From the NCBI GenBank assembly GCA_018240325.1, contig JAFEFZ010000315.1:1-46839 (forward strand): DNA of 46,839 nucleotides, read 5' to 3'. Shown here one piece after another: positions 38,995 through 46,839 of the stretch; position 1 is the first letter of the stretch; each line of letters begins with the position of its first letter. Source of the stretch: Pseudomonadota bacterium (GTDB taxonomy: Bacteria; Pseudomonadota; Gammaproteobacteria; Burkholderiales; Burkholderiaceae_C). A program made the position numbers and the translations under genes. The notes beneath the pieces were generated by a model. The model did not search any database, had not been told where the DNA came from, and saw only the letters and a program-made list of their open reading frames with translations.

Positions 38995-39681
38995 TCAGCG
39001 CACGACCCAGCCGCCGCTGACGGGGAAGACCTGGCCGACGAAGCAGCCGGCAGCGTCGCCGCACAGGTGCGCGGCGAACTCGGCCACTTCGCGCGCCTGC
39101 ACCAGCCGGCCCAGCGGCACCTCGCGCCGCAGCCGCTCCTGGAAGCGCGGATTGGCCTGGACCTCGCTCGGGAAGTAGGTCGGCGTGTCGACGAAGTTGC
39201 ACGCCAGCGCATTGACCTGCACGCCGTGGCGCGCCACTTCCACGCCCACCGCCTGCGCCCACGCGATCTGCGCGCCGCGCGCGGCGCTGTAGGTCGAGCT
39301 GCGGTTCTGCCCGCGCAGCGCGGCCGCGCTGCCCAGCACCAGGATGCGGCCCGAGCGCCGCTCGATCATCGCCGGCAGCAGCACGCGCGCCAGCCGCGGC
39401 AGCGGATCGACCATCGCGGCGAAGGCGTCGCGCCATTCGGCATCGCCGACCTCGGCCGCCGGCGTGGCGGCGGCCGGGATGCCGAGGTTGGCCATCAGCA
39501 CGTCGACCCGGCCGGCCGCGCGCGCGACCCGCTCGGCCGCGCCCGGCTCGGCCAGCAGTTCGGCACTGGCGACCACCTCGGCGCCGCGCCCGGCCAGCAC
39601 TTCGCACAGCGCGCGGCCGATGAAGGTGTCGGCCTGGGTGACCAGCACGCGCTGGCCCTGCAATGGCTTCGGTTGCGTCAT
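38995..39681 (-). CDS. Halohydrin dehalogenase candidate (SDR-derived, Ser-Tyr-Arg triad)
   Basis: This 228-residue protein has the short-chain dehydrogenase fold but not its chemistry. In place of the glycine-rich NAD(P) motif it has Thr15-x4-Phe20-x-Gly22 (TQADTFIG), and in place of YxxxK it has Tyr131-x3-Arg135 (YSAAR), with Ser118 twelve residues before the Tyr. T-x4-F-x-G and S-x12-Y-x3-R are the two motifs that define halohydrin (haloalcohol) dehalogenases, which turn vicinal halohydrins into epoxides and open epoxides with small anions. The C-terminal NFVDTPTYFPSEVQANP and GQVFPVSGGW also resemble that family. It is last in an acyl-CoA operon; its ATG overlaps the threonine aldolase stop (ATGA). 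Activity and natural substrate are not known. Confidence 0.82.
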   Translation of the reverse strand: MTQPKPLQGQRVLVTQADTFIGRALCEVLAGRGAEVVASAELLAEPGAAERVARAAGRVDVLMANLGIPAAATPAAEVGDAEWRDAFAAMVDPLPRLARVLLPAMIERRSGRILVLGSAAALRGQNRSSTYSAARGAQIAWAQAVGVEVARHGVQVNALACNFVDTPTYFPSEVQANPRFQERLRREVPLGRLVQAREVAEFAAHLCGDAAGCFVGQVFPVSGGWVVR

Positions 39682-40736
39682 CGGGCTTCTGCGGCGCCGT
39701 CGAGCAGCCGGCACAGCCGCTCGGCGGCGGCGTCGCACTGTGCCGCCGACACGTCCAGGTGCGTGACGGCGCGCACCGTGCGCGGCCCGAAAGCCGCGAC
39801 CAGCACGCCCTGCGCGCGCGCGCGCGCGACCAGCGCCGCCGCGTCGGGCGCGCCCGGCCGCAGGTGAAAGACGACGATGTTGGTCTGCACCGTCGCCAGG
39901 TCGAGCGCCACCGCCGCGCTGCGCGCCAGCCGCTCGGCCAGCCGGCGGGCGTTCGCATGGTCTTCGCCCAGGCGCGCGCGGTGGTGCTCGACGCCGTGCA
40001 GCGCCGCCGCAGCCAGGATGCCCACCTGCCGCATCGCGCCGCCCAGGCGCCGGCGGTTGCGGTTGGCACGCGCGATCACCTCGGGCGTGCCCGCGAGCAG
40101 CGAACCGGCGGGCGCGCCCAGGCCCTTGCTGAAGGCCACCGACACCAGGTCGAAGGGCGCGGCCAGCTCGGCTTCGCTGCGGCCCGACGCGACCGCCGCG
40201 TTCCACAGCCGCGCACCGTCGAGGAAGCTGGCGATGCCGCGCGCGCGCGCCAGCGCGCAGATGCGCACCGCCTCGTCCTGCGGGAACACGACGCCGCCGG
40301 CGCGGTTGTGCGTGTTCTCGATCTCGACCACCGTCGTCGCGGGGAACACCGGCAGGCCTGCGGGCTTGATCGCCGCCTCGAACTGTTCGGCGCTGAACAC
40401 GCCGCCGCTGCCGGCCTCGACGATCTGCACGCCCGCATTGGCCGCCGTGGCGCCGATCTCGTGCCAGCCGGCGTGCGCCTCGCGCGCGGTCACGATCTCG
40501 TCGCCGGGGCGCGCCAGCGTCATCGCCGCCACCTGGTTGGCCATCGTGCCGCTGGGCAGCCACAGCGCCGCCGGCTTGCCGAGCAGCGCGGCCATCTGCT
40601 CCTGCAGCCGATTGGTGGTGGGGTCTTCGCCGTACTGGTCGTCGCCGACAGGGGCAGCAGCCATCGCCTCGCGCATGGCCGGCGTCGGCCGGGTGACGGT
40701 GTCGCTGCGCAGGTCGATCGGGAACGCGACGGTCAT
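39678..40736 (-). CDS. ltaE: Low-specificity threonine aldolase (PLP enzyme)
   Basis: This is a 352-residue fold-type I PLP enzyme that cleaves threonine or other beta-hydroxy-alpha-amino acids to glycine plus an aldehyde. N-terminal DLRSDTVTRPTPAMREAM is the family hallmark. GDDQYGEDPTTNRLQ, the PLP-phosphate segment PSGTMANQ, Asp173 in FLDGARLWNA and the Schiff-base Lys204 in SVAFSKGLGAPAG are all present. AAGGAG precedes the ATG, inside the end of the acyl-CoA synthetase gene. Its stop overlaps the start of the halohydrin dehalogenase candidate, so the two are translated together. Confidence 0.95.
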   Translation of the reverse strand: MTVAFPIDLRSDTVTRPTPAMREAMAAAPVGDDQYGEDPTTNRLQEQMAALLGKPAALWLPSGTMANQVAAMTLARPGDEIVTAREAHAGWHEIGATAANAGVQIVEAGSGGVFSAEQFEAAIKPAGLPVFPATTVVEIENTHNRAGGVVFPQDEAVRICALARARGIASFLDGARLWNAAVASGRSEAELAAPFDLVSVAFSKGLGAPAGSLLAGTPEVIARANRNRRRLGGAMRQVGILAAAALHGVEHHRARLGEDHANARRLAERLARSAAVALDLATVQTNIVVFHLRPGAPDAAALVARARAQGVLVAAFGPRTVRAVTHLDVSAAQCDAAAERLCRLLDGAAEAR

Positions 40737-40746
40737 GACCGCTCCT

Positions 40747-42300
40747 TCAGACGATGCGCGACTGGTGCCCGGCCCAGTACTTGTCGCGCAGCGGCTTCTT
40801 GTACAGCTTGCCGGTGGGCAGCCGCGGCAGCGCGTCGGTGAAATCCACGGTCCTCGGGCACTTGAGCTTGGCCAGGTGCTGGCGGCAGAAGGCGATCAAC
40901 TCGGCCTCGAGCTCGGGCCCGGGATGCACGCCCGCCATCGGCTGCACCACCGCCTTGACCGCTTCGCCCATCTCCTCGTCGGGCACGCCGAACACGGCTG
41001 CGTCGGCGATCTTGGGGTGCGTGATCAGGAGGTTCTCGCATTCCTGCGGGTAGATGTTGACGCCGCCGCTGATGATCATGAACGACGAGCGGTCGGTCAG
41101 GTACAGGTAGCCGTCGTCGTCGACGTAGCCGATGTCGCCGACCGTGCTCATCGTGCCGTCGGCCGAGCGGGTCTGCTGCGTGCGCACCGGGTCGTTGAAG
41201 TACTCGAAGGGCGACGCGGTCTTGAACCAGATCTCGCCGGGCGTGCCCTTGGGTGCCGGCTGCATGTGCTCGTCGAGGATGTGCAGGTCGCCGATCATCA
41301 CCTTGCCGACCGAGCCCTTGTGCGCCAGCCACTGCGGGCTGTCGCAGGCGGTGAAGCCCAGGCCCTCGGTGGCGCCGTAGTACTCGTGGATGATCGGGCC
41401 CCACCAGTCGATCATCTGCTCCTTGACCTGCACCGGGCACGGCGCGGCCGCGTGCACCGCGATCTCGAGCGTCGACAGGTCGTACTTGCGCCGCACCTCC
41501 TCGGGCAGCTTGAGCATGCGGCTGAACATCGTCGGCACCAGCTGGCTGTGCGTGACCTTGTACTTCGGGATCAGGCTCAGGTAGTGCTCGGGGTCGAAGT
41601 GCTCCATGACGATCACGGTGCCGCCCACGCCCAGCGCGAGCGACACCGCGGCGTTGGGCGCCGAGTGATACAGCGGCGCCGGCGACAGGTAGATCATGTC
41701 CTCGCGGTAGCGCCACAACTGGTGCAGGAAGTGGAACAAGGGCAGCGGCTGCGACGGCGGCTGCTCGGGCAGCGGCCGCACGATGCCCTTGGGCCGGCCG
41801 GTGGTGCCCGATGAATACAGCATCGACGTGCCCAGGCTTTCGTCGGCGATCGGCTCGGCCGGGTATTGCGCGACGGTCGCCGCGTAGTCGCGGCAGCCTG
41901 CGGGCAGATCGGCGCCGCCGTCGACCACCAGGCACAGCGCCACCTTCGGGCAGCTCTTCAGCGCTTCGGCCGCGACCGCCAGCTTCGCGCGCGACGTGAT
42001 CAGCAGCCGCGACTCGCTGTTGTTGACGATGTAGGCCAGTTCCTCGGGCGTCAGGAAGCTGTTGATGCAGGTGAAGTACAGCCCCGCGCGGTAGCCCGCG
42101 GAGCAGGCCTCGAGGTAGCGGTTGTTGTTCTCCATGAAGACCGAGTAATGGTCCAGCCGCTTCAGCCCCTGCGCACGCAGCAGGTGTGCGAGGCGGTTGC
42201 TGCGCGCTTCGAACTCGCGCCAGCTGACCGCTTCGCCGGTGGCCGCCATGATGAAGGCGGCGCGGTCGGGGTGCATCGTTGCGTACTTGCCGGGGTACAT
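40747..42300 (-). CDS. Acyl-CoA synthetase (AMP-forming; ANL superfamily)
   Basis: This is a 517-residue enzyme that activates a carboxylic acid to its CoA thioester via an acyl-adenylate. The adenylate-binding P-loop YSSGTTGRPKG is at residues 162-172. YYGATEGLGF is the A5 motif. The hinge region includes YLTDRSSFMIISGGVNIYP, and the C-terminal catalytic lysine is in LPRLPTGKLYKKPL. AGGAG lies upstream of the ATG at 42300. It is third in a thiolase-dehydrogenase-synthetase operon, so the substrate is probably a medium or long-chain, branched or cyclic acid that is then beta-oxidised; the chain length cannot be read here. Confidence 0.92.
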   Translation of the reverse strand: MYPGKYATMHPDRAAFIMAATGEAVSWREFEARSNRLAHLLRAQGLKRLDHYSVFMENNNRYLEACSAGYRAGLYFTCINSFLTPEELAYIVNNSESRLLITSRAKLAVAAEALKSCPKVALCLVVDGGADLPAGCRDYAATVAQYPAEPIADESLGTSMLYSSGTTGRPKGIVRPLPEQPPSQPLPLFHFLHQLWRYREDMIYLSPAPLYHSAPNAAVSLALGVGGTVIVMEHFDPEHYLSLIPKYKVTHSQLVPTMFSRMLKLPEEVRRKYDLSTLEIAVHAAAPCPVQVKEQMIDWWGPIIHEYYGATEGLGFTACDSPQWLAHKGSVGKVMIGDLHILDEHMQPAPKGTPGEIWFKTASPFEYFNDPVRTQQTRSADGTMSTVGDIGYVDDDGYLYLTDRSSFMIISGGVNIYPQECENLLITHPKIADAAVFGVPDEEMGEAVKAVVQPMAGVHPGPELEAELIAFCRQHLAKLKCPRTVDFTDALPRLPTGKLYKKPLRDKYWAGHQSRIV

Positions 42301-42361
42301 CGCGGGTCTCCTGGTTGGGGTCGATCAGGCTGGGCTGCAAGGGTCGCGGGCGCCACGGCAT

Positions 42362-43519
42362 TCAGCCGCTCTTGCCCAGCCCCATCGAGCGCGCGATCAC
42401 CTCTTTCATGATCTCGCTGGTGCCGCCATAGATGCGCGACACGCGCGTGTCGGCGTAGGCGCGGGCGATTCCGTATTCCCACATGAAGCCGTAGCCGCCG
42501 TGCAGCTGCAGGCACTCGTCGATCACGCGGCCGGCAGTCTCGGTGCAGGTGAGCTTGGCCATCGCCGCCGTCGGCGCATCGAGCTCGCCCGCCAGCAGCA
42601 GCTCCATGCAGCGGTCGACGAACACGCGCGCCATCTGCACCTGCGCCTGCAGCTCGGCCAGCTTGAAGCGCGTGTTCTGGAAGTTCGCCACCGGGTTGCC
42701 GAAGACCTTGCGTTCGCGCACGTAGGCCATGGTGTCGTCGATCGCCTGCTGTGCCGACGCGGTGGTGCCGATCGCGATCTGCATGCGCTCCCAGGGCAGC
42801 TCCTGCATCAGGTAGACGAAGCCCTGCCCTTCGGCGCCGAGCAGGTTGGCCGCCGGCACGCGCACGTCGGCGAAGAACAGCTCGGAGGTGTCCTGTGCCT
42901 TCAGGCCGAGCTTCTTCAGCCGCTTGCCCTTGTCGAAGCCGGCCATGCCGCGCTCGACCAGCAGCAGGCTCGTGCCCTTGGCGCCGAGCGCCGGGTTGGT
43001 CTTGGCGACCACGATCACCAGGTCGGCGTTCCAGCCGTTGGTGATGAAGGTCTTGGCGCCGTTGAGGATGTAGTCGCCCGCGGCGTCCTTCACGGCGCTC
43101 GTCTTCACCGCCTGCAGGTCGGAGCCGACGCCGGGCTCGCTCATCGCGATCGCGCCGATGACCTCGCCGCGCGCCATGCGCGGCAGCAGCCGCTGCTTCT
43201 GCTCGTCGCTGCCGTACCTCAGGATGTACGGCGCGACGATCTCGGAGTGCAGCGAGAAGCCCAGCCCCGAGGTGCGCGCCTTGGCCGTCTCTTCCATCAT
43301 CACCAGGCTGTACAGCCGGTCGGCGCCGGCGCCGCCGTACTGCTCGGGCATGCTCGGGCACAGGAAGCCGTTGGCGCCGGCCTTGGCCCAGACCTCGCGG
43401 TCCACGTAGCCGCGCTCCTCCCAGGCCTCGTGCTGCGGGATCACCTCCTTCTCGAGGAAGCGGCGGAACGAGGCGCGGAACTCCTCGTGTTCAGGCGCGA
43501 ACAGGCGGCGCGGAATCAT
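42362..43519 (-). CDS. Acyl-CoA dehydrogenase, long-chain/isovaleryl type
   Basis: This is a 385-residue FAD enzyme. EPGVGSDLQAVKTSA (flavin contact) and LQLHGGYGFMWEYGIARAYAD are standard. The segment IYGGTSEIMKEVI has Gly at the place of the MCAD catalytic Glu, while LMQELPWERMQIA supplies a Glu (244) on helix G, as in long-chain and isovaleryl-CoA dehydrogenases. It is thus a different mechanistic subtype from the 596-residue dehydrogenase at 1.6-3.4 kb. AGGGG lies 8 nt before the ATG. The thiolase is 14 nt upstream and the acyl-CoA synthetase 61 nt downstream. Electrons presumably go to ETF. Confidence 0.95.
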   Translation of the reverse strand: MIPRRLFAPEHEEFRASFRRFLEKEVIPQHEAWEERGYVDREVWAKAGANGFLCPSMPEQYGGAGADRLYSLVMMEETAKARTSGLGFSLHSEIVAPYILRYGSDEQKQRLLPRMARGEVIGAIAMSEPGVGSDLQAVKTSAVKDAAGDYILNGAKTFITNGWNADLVIVVAKTNPALGAKGTSLLLVERGMAGFDKGKRLKKLGLKAQDTSELFFADVRVPAANLLGAEGQGFVYLMQELPWERMQIAIGTTASAQQAIDDTMAYVRERKVFGNPVANFQNTRFKLAELQAQVQMARVFVDRCMELLLAGELDAPTAAMAKLTCTETAGRVIDECLQLHGGYGFMWEYGIARAYADTRVSRIYGGTSEIMKEVIARSMGLGKSG

Positions 43520-43533
43520 GGCGGCGCCCCTGC

Positions 43534-44712
43534 TCAGAGCCGCTCGATGATCGTCACGTTCGCCTGGCCGCCGCCTTCGCACATCGTCTGCAGCCCCCAG
43601 CGCTTGCCGCGCGCGTGCAGCGCGTGCACCAGCGTGGCCATCAGCTTGGTGCCCGATGCGCCCAGCGGGTGCCCGAGCGCGATCGCGCCGCCGTTGACGT
43701 TGAGCCGCTCCGGATCGGCCCGGGTGTGCTGCAGCCAGGCCAGCGGCACCGACGCGAAGGCCTCGTTGACCTCGAACAGGTCGATGTCGTCGATCTTCAT
43801 GCCGGCCTTGGCGAGCGCGTGGTCCGTCGTCTGCAGCGGCGCCTCGAGCATGATCACCGGGTCGCCGCCGCGCACCGTCATGTGGTGCACGCGCGCCAGC
43901 GGCTTCGCGCCGATCGCCTTCAGGCCCTTGTCGTTGACCACCATCACGCCGGAGGCGCCGTCGCAGATCTGGCTGGCGTTGGCCGCCGATACGAAGCCGC
44001 CCTCGCGCAGCGTCTTGACGCTGGCGATGCCTTCGAGCGTGGCGTTGCTGCGCAGGCCCTCGTCGGCGACGTGCATCTCGCCGAGCTCGCCGCCTTCGGC
44101 CGCCTTCGCGGCCAGCGGCACGATCTCGGCCTTGAACGCGCCGGCCTGCGTGGCCGCCGCGCCGCGCTGGTGGCTTTGCAGCGCGAAGCGGTCGAGCGCG
44201 TCCTTGCTCAGCTTGTACTTCGCCGCCAGCATCTCGGCGCCCATGAACTGGCTGAACTCGGGGCCGGGGAAGCGCCGGCGGATCGTCGGGCTCATGTAGT
44301 GGCCCAGGCCCGCCTCCTTGTAGACCTTGCCCAGGCTGCCCATCGGGATGCGGCTCATGCTCTCGACGCCGGCGGCGATCACGCAGTCCATCGTGCCCGA
44401 CATCACCGCCTGCGCGGCGAAGTGCAGCGCCTGCTGCGACGAGCCGCACTGGCGGTCGATGGTCACGCCGGGCACGTCCAGCGGCAGCTTCGACGCCAGC
44501 CCCGCCATGCGGCCGATGCAGCCGCTCTGCTCGCCGGCCTGCAGCACGCAGCCCATGATCACGTCCTCGACCAGCGCCGGGTCGGCGCCGCTGCGCTCGA
44601 CGAGCGCGTCGATCACCTGCGCCGCCAGGTCCACCGGGTGCCAGCCCGACAGGCGGCCCCCACGCTTGCCGCCGGCGGTGCGGGCGGCGGCGACGATATA
44701 AGCTTCGGCCAT
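43534..44712 (-). CDS. Thiolase (acetyl-CoA acyltransferase)
   Basis: This is a 392-residue enzyme for thiolytic cleavage of 3-ketoacyl-CoA. The active-site nucleophile is Cys89 in DRQCGSSQQAL. The second site has NGGAIALGHPLGASG (His) and CEGGGQANV (Cys) near the C-terminus. All are intact and the length is standard. The ATG at 44712 has AAGGAAG upstream; 27 in-frame upstream codons are not thiolase-like. It is the first gene of the five-gene minus-strand operon and is divergent from the SDR gene at 44829. Sequence does not decide between degradative and biosynthetic thiolase, but the operon favours degradation. Confidence 0.95.
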   Translation of the reverse strand: MAEAYIVAAARTAGGKRGGRLSGWHPVDLAAQVIDALVERSGADPALVEDVIMGCVLQAGEQSGCIGRMAGLASKLPLDVPGVTIDRQCGSSQQALHFAAQAVMSGTMDCVIAAGVESMSRIPMGSLGKVYKEAGLGHYMSPTIRRRFPGPEFSQFMGAEMLAAKYKLSKDALDRFALQSHQRGAAATQAGAFKAEIVPLAAKAAEGGELGEMHVADEGLRSNATLEGIASVKTLREGGFVSAANASQICDGASGVMVVNDKGLKAIGAKPLARVHHMTVRGGDPVIMLEAPLQTTDHALAKAGMKIDDIDLFEVNEAFASVPLAWLQHTRADPERLNVNGGAIALGHPLGASGTKLMATLVHALHARGKRWGLQTMCEGGGQANVTIIERL

Positions 44713-44828
44713 GATGCGCTTCCTTTGCTGCGGGCCCGGCACGGCCGGGCGGTAGAGGGGACGGCGCAGCATAGCGCGGCGCACGCGTCGCATGGGCGAC
44801 AGACCACCATCCCTTCAGGACGATCCCG

Positions 44829-45611
44829 ATGAAGCTTTCTTCCGACATCAGCGCCGTGATCACCGGCGGCGCCTCCGGCCTGGGCGCGGCCACCGCGCGG
44901 CGGCTGGCCGCGCACGGCGTCAAGGTCGCGCTGTTCGACCTCAACGAAGCCGCCGGCGAGGCGCTCGCCCAGGAACTCGGCGGCGTGTTCTGCAAGGCCG
45001 ACGTCACCAACGAGGCGCAGGTCGACGCCGCCTTCGCCAAGGCGCGCGCGGCCGTGGGCCAGGAGCGCATCCTCGTCAACTGCGCCGGCACCGGCAACGC
45101 GATCAAGACCGCCAGCCGCGACAAGGCCACCGGCGAGATCAAGTCTTTCCCGACGGCCAACTTCGACCGCATCATCCAGATCAACCTGGTCGGCACCTTC
45201 CGCTGCATCGCCAAGAGCGCGGCCGGCATGCTGACGCTGCCGGTGCTGGCCGAAGGCGACCGCGGCGTGATCGTCAACACCGCATCGGTGGCCGCGCAGG
45301 ACGGCCAGATCGGCCAGGCCTCGTACTCGGCGTCGAAGGCGGCGATCGTCGGCATGACGCTGCCGATCGCGCGCGACCTGATGGGCGAGGCGATCCGCAT
45401 CAACACGATCCTGCCGGGCATCTTCAAGACGCCGCTGCTCGCCGGCCTGCCCGACAACGTGAAGGACGCGCTCGCGGCCTCGGTGCCCTACCCCAAGCGC
45501 CTGGGCGAGCCCGACGAGTACGCGCAACTCGCCGAATTCATGATCACCTGCGGCTACATGAACGGCGAATCGGTGCGCCTGGACGGCGCGATCCGGATGG
45601 CGCCGCGCTGA
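44829..45611 (+). CDS. Short-chain dehydrogenase, 3-hydroxyacyl-CoA dehydrogenase (HSD17B10-like)
   Basis: This is a 260-residue classical SDR: NAD motif TGGASGLG (residues 12-19), NCAGTG at about 84-89, and the catalytic set Ser153, Tyr166 and Lys170 (YSASK). The insert RDKATGEIKSFPTANFDRII and the end of the protein resemble type 10 17-beta-hydroxysteroid dehydrogenase / 2-methyl-3-hydroxybutyryl-CoA dehydrogenase. Next to thiolase and acyl-CoA dehydrogenase it would supply the 3-hydroxyacyl-CoA oxidation step. CAGGA lies 8-10 nt before the ATG. It contrasts with the divergent operon's SDR-like protein, which has lost the NAD and Lys motifs. Confidence 0.92.
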   Translation: MKLSSDISAVITGGASGLGAATARRLAAHGVKVALFDLNEAAGEALAQELGGVFCKADVTNEAQVDAAFAKARAAVGQERILVNCAGTGNAIKTASRDKATGEIKSFPTANFDRIIQINLVGTFRCIAKSAAGMLTLPVLAEGDRGVIVNTASVAAQDGQIGQASYSASKAAIVGMTLPIARDLMGEAIRINTILPGIFKTPLLAGLPDNVKDALAASVPYPKRLGEPDEYAQLAEFMITCGYMNGESVRLDGAIRMAPR

Positions 45612-45640
45612 CCCGGCACCACGGCTTGCCGGCCGGGCAG

Positions 45641-45682
45641 GTGCTTCGGCCCGCTCCGGGTGCCCCCGCCGGGCCGAAGCAC
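45641..45682 (+). terminator. Long stem-loop after the SDR gene
   Basis: GTGCTTCGGCCCG (45641-45653) and CGGGCCGAAGCAC (45670-45682) form a perfect 13-bp stem with a 16-nt loop between the SDR and hydrolase genes. No T-run follows; it is a probable transcript end or stability element. Confidence 0.6.
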
Positions 45683-45713
45683 GCGAAGGCCCGGCGCCAT
45701 AACGATTCCACCG

Positions 45714-46793
45714 ATGACCAAGACCTCCAACGCAGTTCCGCGCGAGCGGCTGGACAAGCCCGTGCTCGTGTACCCCTTCGAGGCGCCGCCGCCGCCGGGT
45801 GCGTCGCTCGAAGTCGCGCCCGGCGTGCTGTGGCTGCGCATGCCGCTGCCGCTGCAGCTGGACCACATCAACCTGTGGGCGATCGACGACGGCGCCGACG
45901 GCTGGGCGCTGGTCGACACCGGCATGCGCACCGAGGAGACGGTCGCCGCGTGGCGCCGGCTCTTCACCCAGGCCACCGACGGCCGCCGCCTGAGCCGCGT
46001 GTTCGTCACGCACATGCACCCCGACCACGTGGGCATGGCCGGCTGGCTGGTGCGCAAGTTCGGCTGCCGCTTGTGGATGACGCGGCTCGAGTACCTGAAC
46101 TGCCGCGTGCTCACCGCCGACACCGGCCGCGAGGCGCCCGAAGATGCCACCCACTTCTACCACCGCGCCGGCTGGAGCGACGGCGCGATCGAGAACTACC
46201 GCGCGCGCTTCGGCAACTTCGGCAAGCGCATCCACGCGCTGCCCGACAGCTACCGCCGGTTGCGCGACGGCGAGACGATCACCATCGGCGGCCACGACTG
46301 GCGCGTGATCGTCGGCACCGGCCACTCGCCCGAGCACGCGTGCCTGTACTGCCCGGCGCGCAAGCTGCTGATCAGCGGCGACCAGGTGCTGCCGCGGATC
46401 TCGTCGAACGTGTCGGTGCACCCGACCGAGCCCGACGAAGACCCGATGAGCGACTGGCTCGCGTCGCTCGCCAAGCTCAAGGCGCAGGTGCCCGACGACG
46501 TGCTCGTGCTGCCGGCGCACAACGAGCCCTTCCGCGGCCTGCACGCGCGCCTGGACTACCTGGCGCAGGGGCAGGAGCGCACGCTGGCGCGGCTGCGCAA
46601 GACGCTGGCCGAGCCCAGGCGCGTGGTCGACGTGTTCGCCGCGCTGTTCGGCCGCGCGATCGGCGAGGCCGACCCGGGCCTGCTGAACCTGGCCAGCGGC
46701 GAAAGCCTGGCCTGCCTGAACCACCTGATGCAGCGCGGCCAGGTCAGCCGGCGCTTCGACGACGACGGCGTCGCCTGGTACCAGGCGGCCTGA
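45714..46793 (+). CDS. Metallo-beta-lactamase-fold hydrolase
   Basis: This is a 359-residue MBL-superfamily protein. The metal motif is THMHPDHVG (His100, His102, Asp104, His105), followed by GTGHSPEHACLYC, SGDQVLP and VLPAHNEPF, giving the remaining His/Asp ligands. A C-terminal winged-helix-like segment (about 270-359) is common in the RNase Z/LACTB2-like hydrolases. It may hydrolyse a thioester or another small ester, but nothing in the sequence fixes the substrate. It starts at the ATG at 45714 (MTKTSN), without a strong Shine-Dalgarno. It lies downstream of the SDR and upstream of a further plus-strand gene. Confidence 0.88.
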   Translation: MTKTSNAVPRERLDKPVLVYPFEAPPPPGASLEVAPGVLWLRMPLPLQLDHINLWAIDDGADGWALVDTGMRTEETVAAWRRLFTQATDGRRLSRVFVTHMHPDHVGMAGWLVRKFGCRLWMTRLEYLNCRVLTADTGREAPEDATHFYHRAGWSDGAIENYRARFGNFGKRIHALPDSYRRLRDGETITIGGHDWRVIVGTGHSPEHACLYCPARKLLISGDQVLPRISSNVSVHPTEPDEDPMSDWLASLAKLKAQVPDDVLVLPAHNEPFRGLHARLDYLAQGQERTLARLRKTLAEPRRVVDVFAALFGRAIGEADPGLLNLASGESLACLNHLMQRGQVSRRFDDDGVAWYQAA

Positions 46794-46818
46794 ACAGCGG
46801 CCCCTCGGAGAACCCGCG

Positions 46819-46839
46819 ATGGAACCCGTTCAAAGCGCC
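46819..46839 (+). CDS. Start of an unidentified protein (partial)
   Basis: ATG at 46819 with GGAG 8 nt upstream (46807-46810), opening MEPVQSA before the window ends. It lies 25 nt after the MBL-fold gene on the same strand, so it probably continues that operon. Too little is present to name it. Confidence 0.55.

Noticed and set aside
38995-39681. Annotation as an ordinary NAD(P)-dependent SDR oxidoreductase
   Set aside because: The glycine-rich cofactor motif and catalytic Lys are both absent and replaced by the halohydrin dehalogenase motifs.
42362-43519. Acyl-CoA dehydrogenase inactivated by loss of the catalytic Glu (GGT instead of EGT)
   Set aside because: In long-chain and isovaleryl-type enzymes the base is a Glu on helix G, and Glu244 in ELPWER fits, so the enzyme should be active.

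Overview
The window is about 46.8 kb of very GC-rich (roughly 70 percent), densely coding bacterial chromosome. Gene content and order point to a betaproteobacterium of the order Burkholderiales, probably near the Rubrivivax/Leptothrix/Methylibium group. The clues are tig-clpP-clpX-lon followed by tRNA-Gly/Cys/Leu, an ilvB-ilvN-ilvC-pssA-leuA block, a sigma factor-DUF3619-DUF3106-RDD unit, and hpnCDE. I see no phage, insertion sequence, CRISPR array or rRNA. The genus is an inference from context, not a search result.

Layout. 1-5.1 kb: a truncated gene end, a decayed fragment of an ABC-transporter substrate-binding protein, then (minus strand) etfB-etfA, a large acyl-CoA dehydrogenase and a nitronate monooxygenase. 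5.2-6.5 kb: an MFS permease. 6.5-13.0 kb (minus): tRNA-Leu(TAG), trigger factor, ClpP, ClpX and Lon, then tRNA-Gly, tRNA-Cys and tRNA-Leu(TAA); Lon has a heat-shock-type promoter. 13.1-16.2 kb (plus): hpnC-hpnD-hpnE for squalene synthesis, start/stop coupled. 16.3-18.2 kb: an IclR regulator converging on a penicillin-binding protein 7-type endopeptidase. 18.3-24.4 kb (minus): branched-chain amino acid synthesis with phosphatidylserine synthase, and a leucine-rich leader peptide plus hairpin in front of leuA. 24.6-27.0 kb (plus): four start/stop-overlapping genes for an ECF-type sigma factor, a single-pass membrane protein, a secreted protein and an RDD membrane protein. 27.1-29.3 kb: LOG-family protein, PII protein and a FemAB-like acyltransferase. 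29.6-32.1 kb: a membrane pyrophosphatase carrying a C-terminal OmpA-like domain. 32.2-39.0 kb: metallophosphoesterase, UvrD-type helicase, alpha/beta hydrolase, MgtE-like transporter and NudC. 39.0-46.8 kb: a five-gene minus-strand operon (thiolase, long-chain-type acyl-CoA dehydrogenase, acyl-CoA synthetase, threonine aldolase, and a protein with the exact halohydrin dehalogenase motifs), then a divergent short-chain dehydrogenase and a metallo-beta-lactamase-fold hydrolase.

How the parts work together. Both ends of the window concern acyl-CoA/beta-oxidation chemistry, with ETF as electron acceptor for the dehydrogenases. The middle is housekeeping: protein quality control, branched-chain amino acids, phospholipid and envelope functions. 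The most notable items are (1) the halohydrin dehalogenase candidate coupled to threonine aldolase in an acyl-CoA operon, (2) the proton pyrophosphatase fused to a peptidoglycan-binding-type OmpA domain, (3) the leuA leader peptide/attenuator, (4) the coupled sigma factor-membrane protein unit, and (5) several SD-less genes with a -10-like hexamer 6-8 nt from the start codon, which may give leaderless mRNAs.
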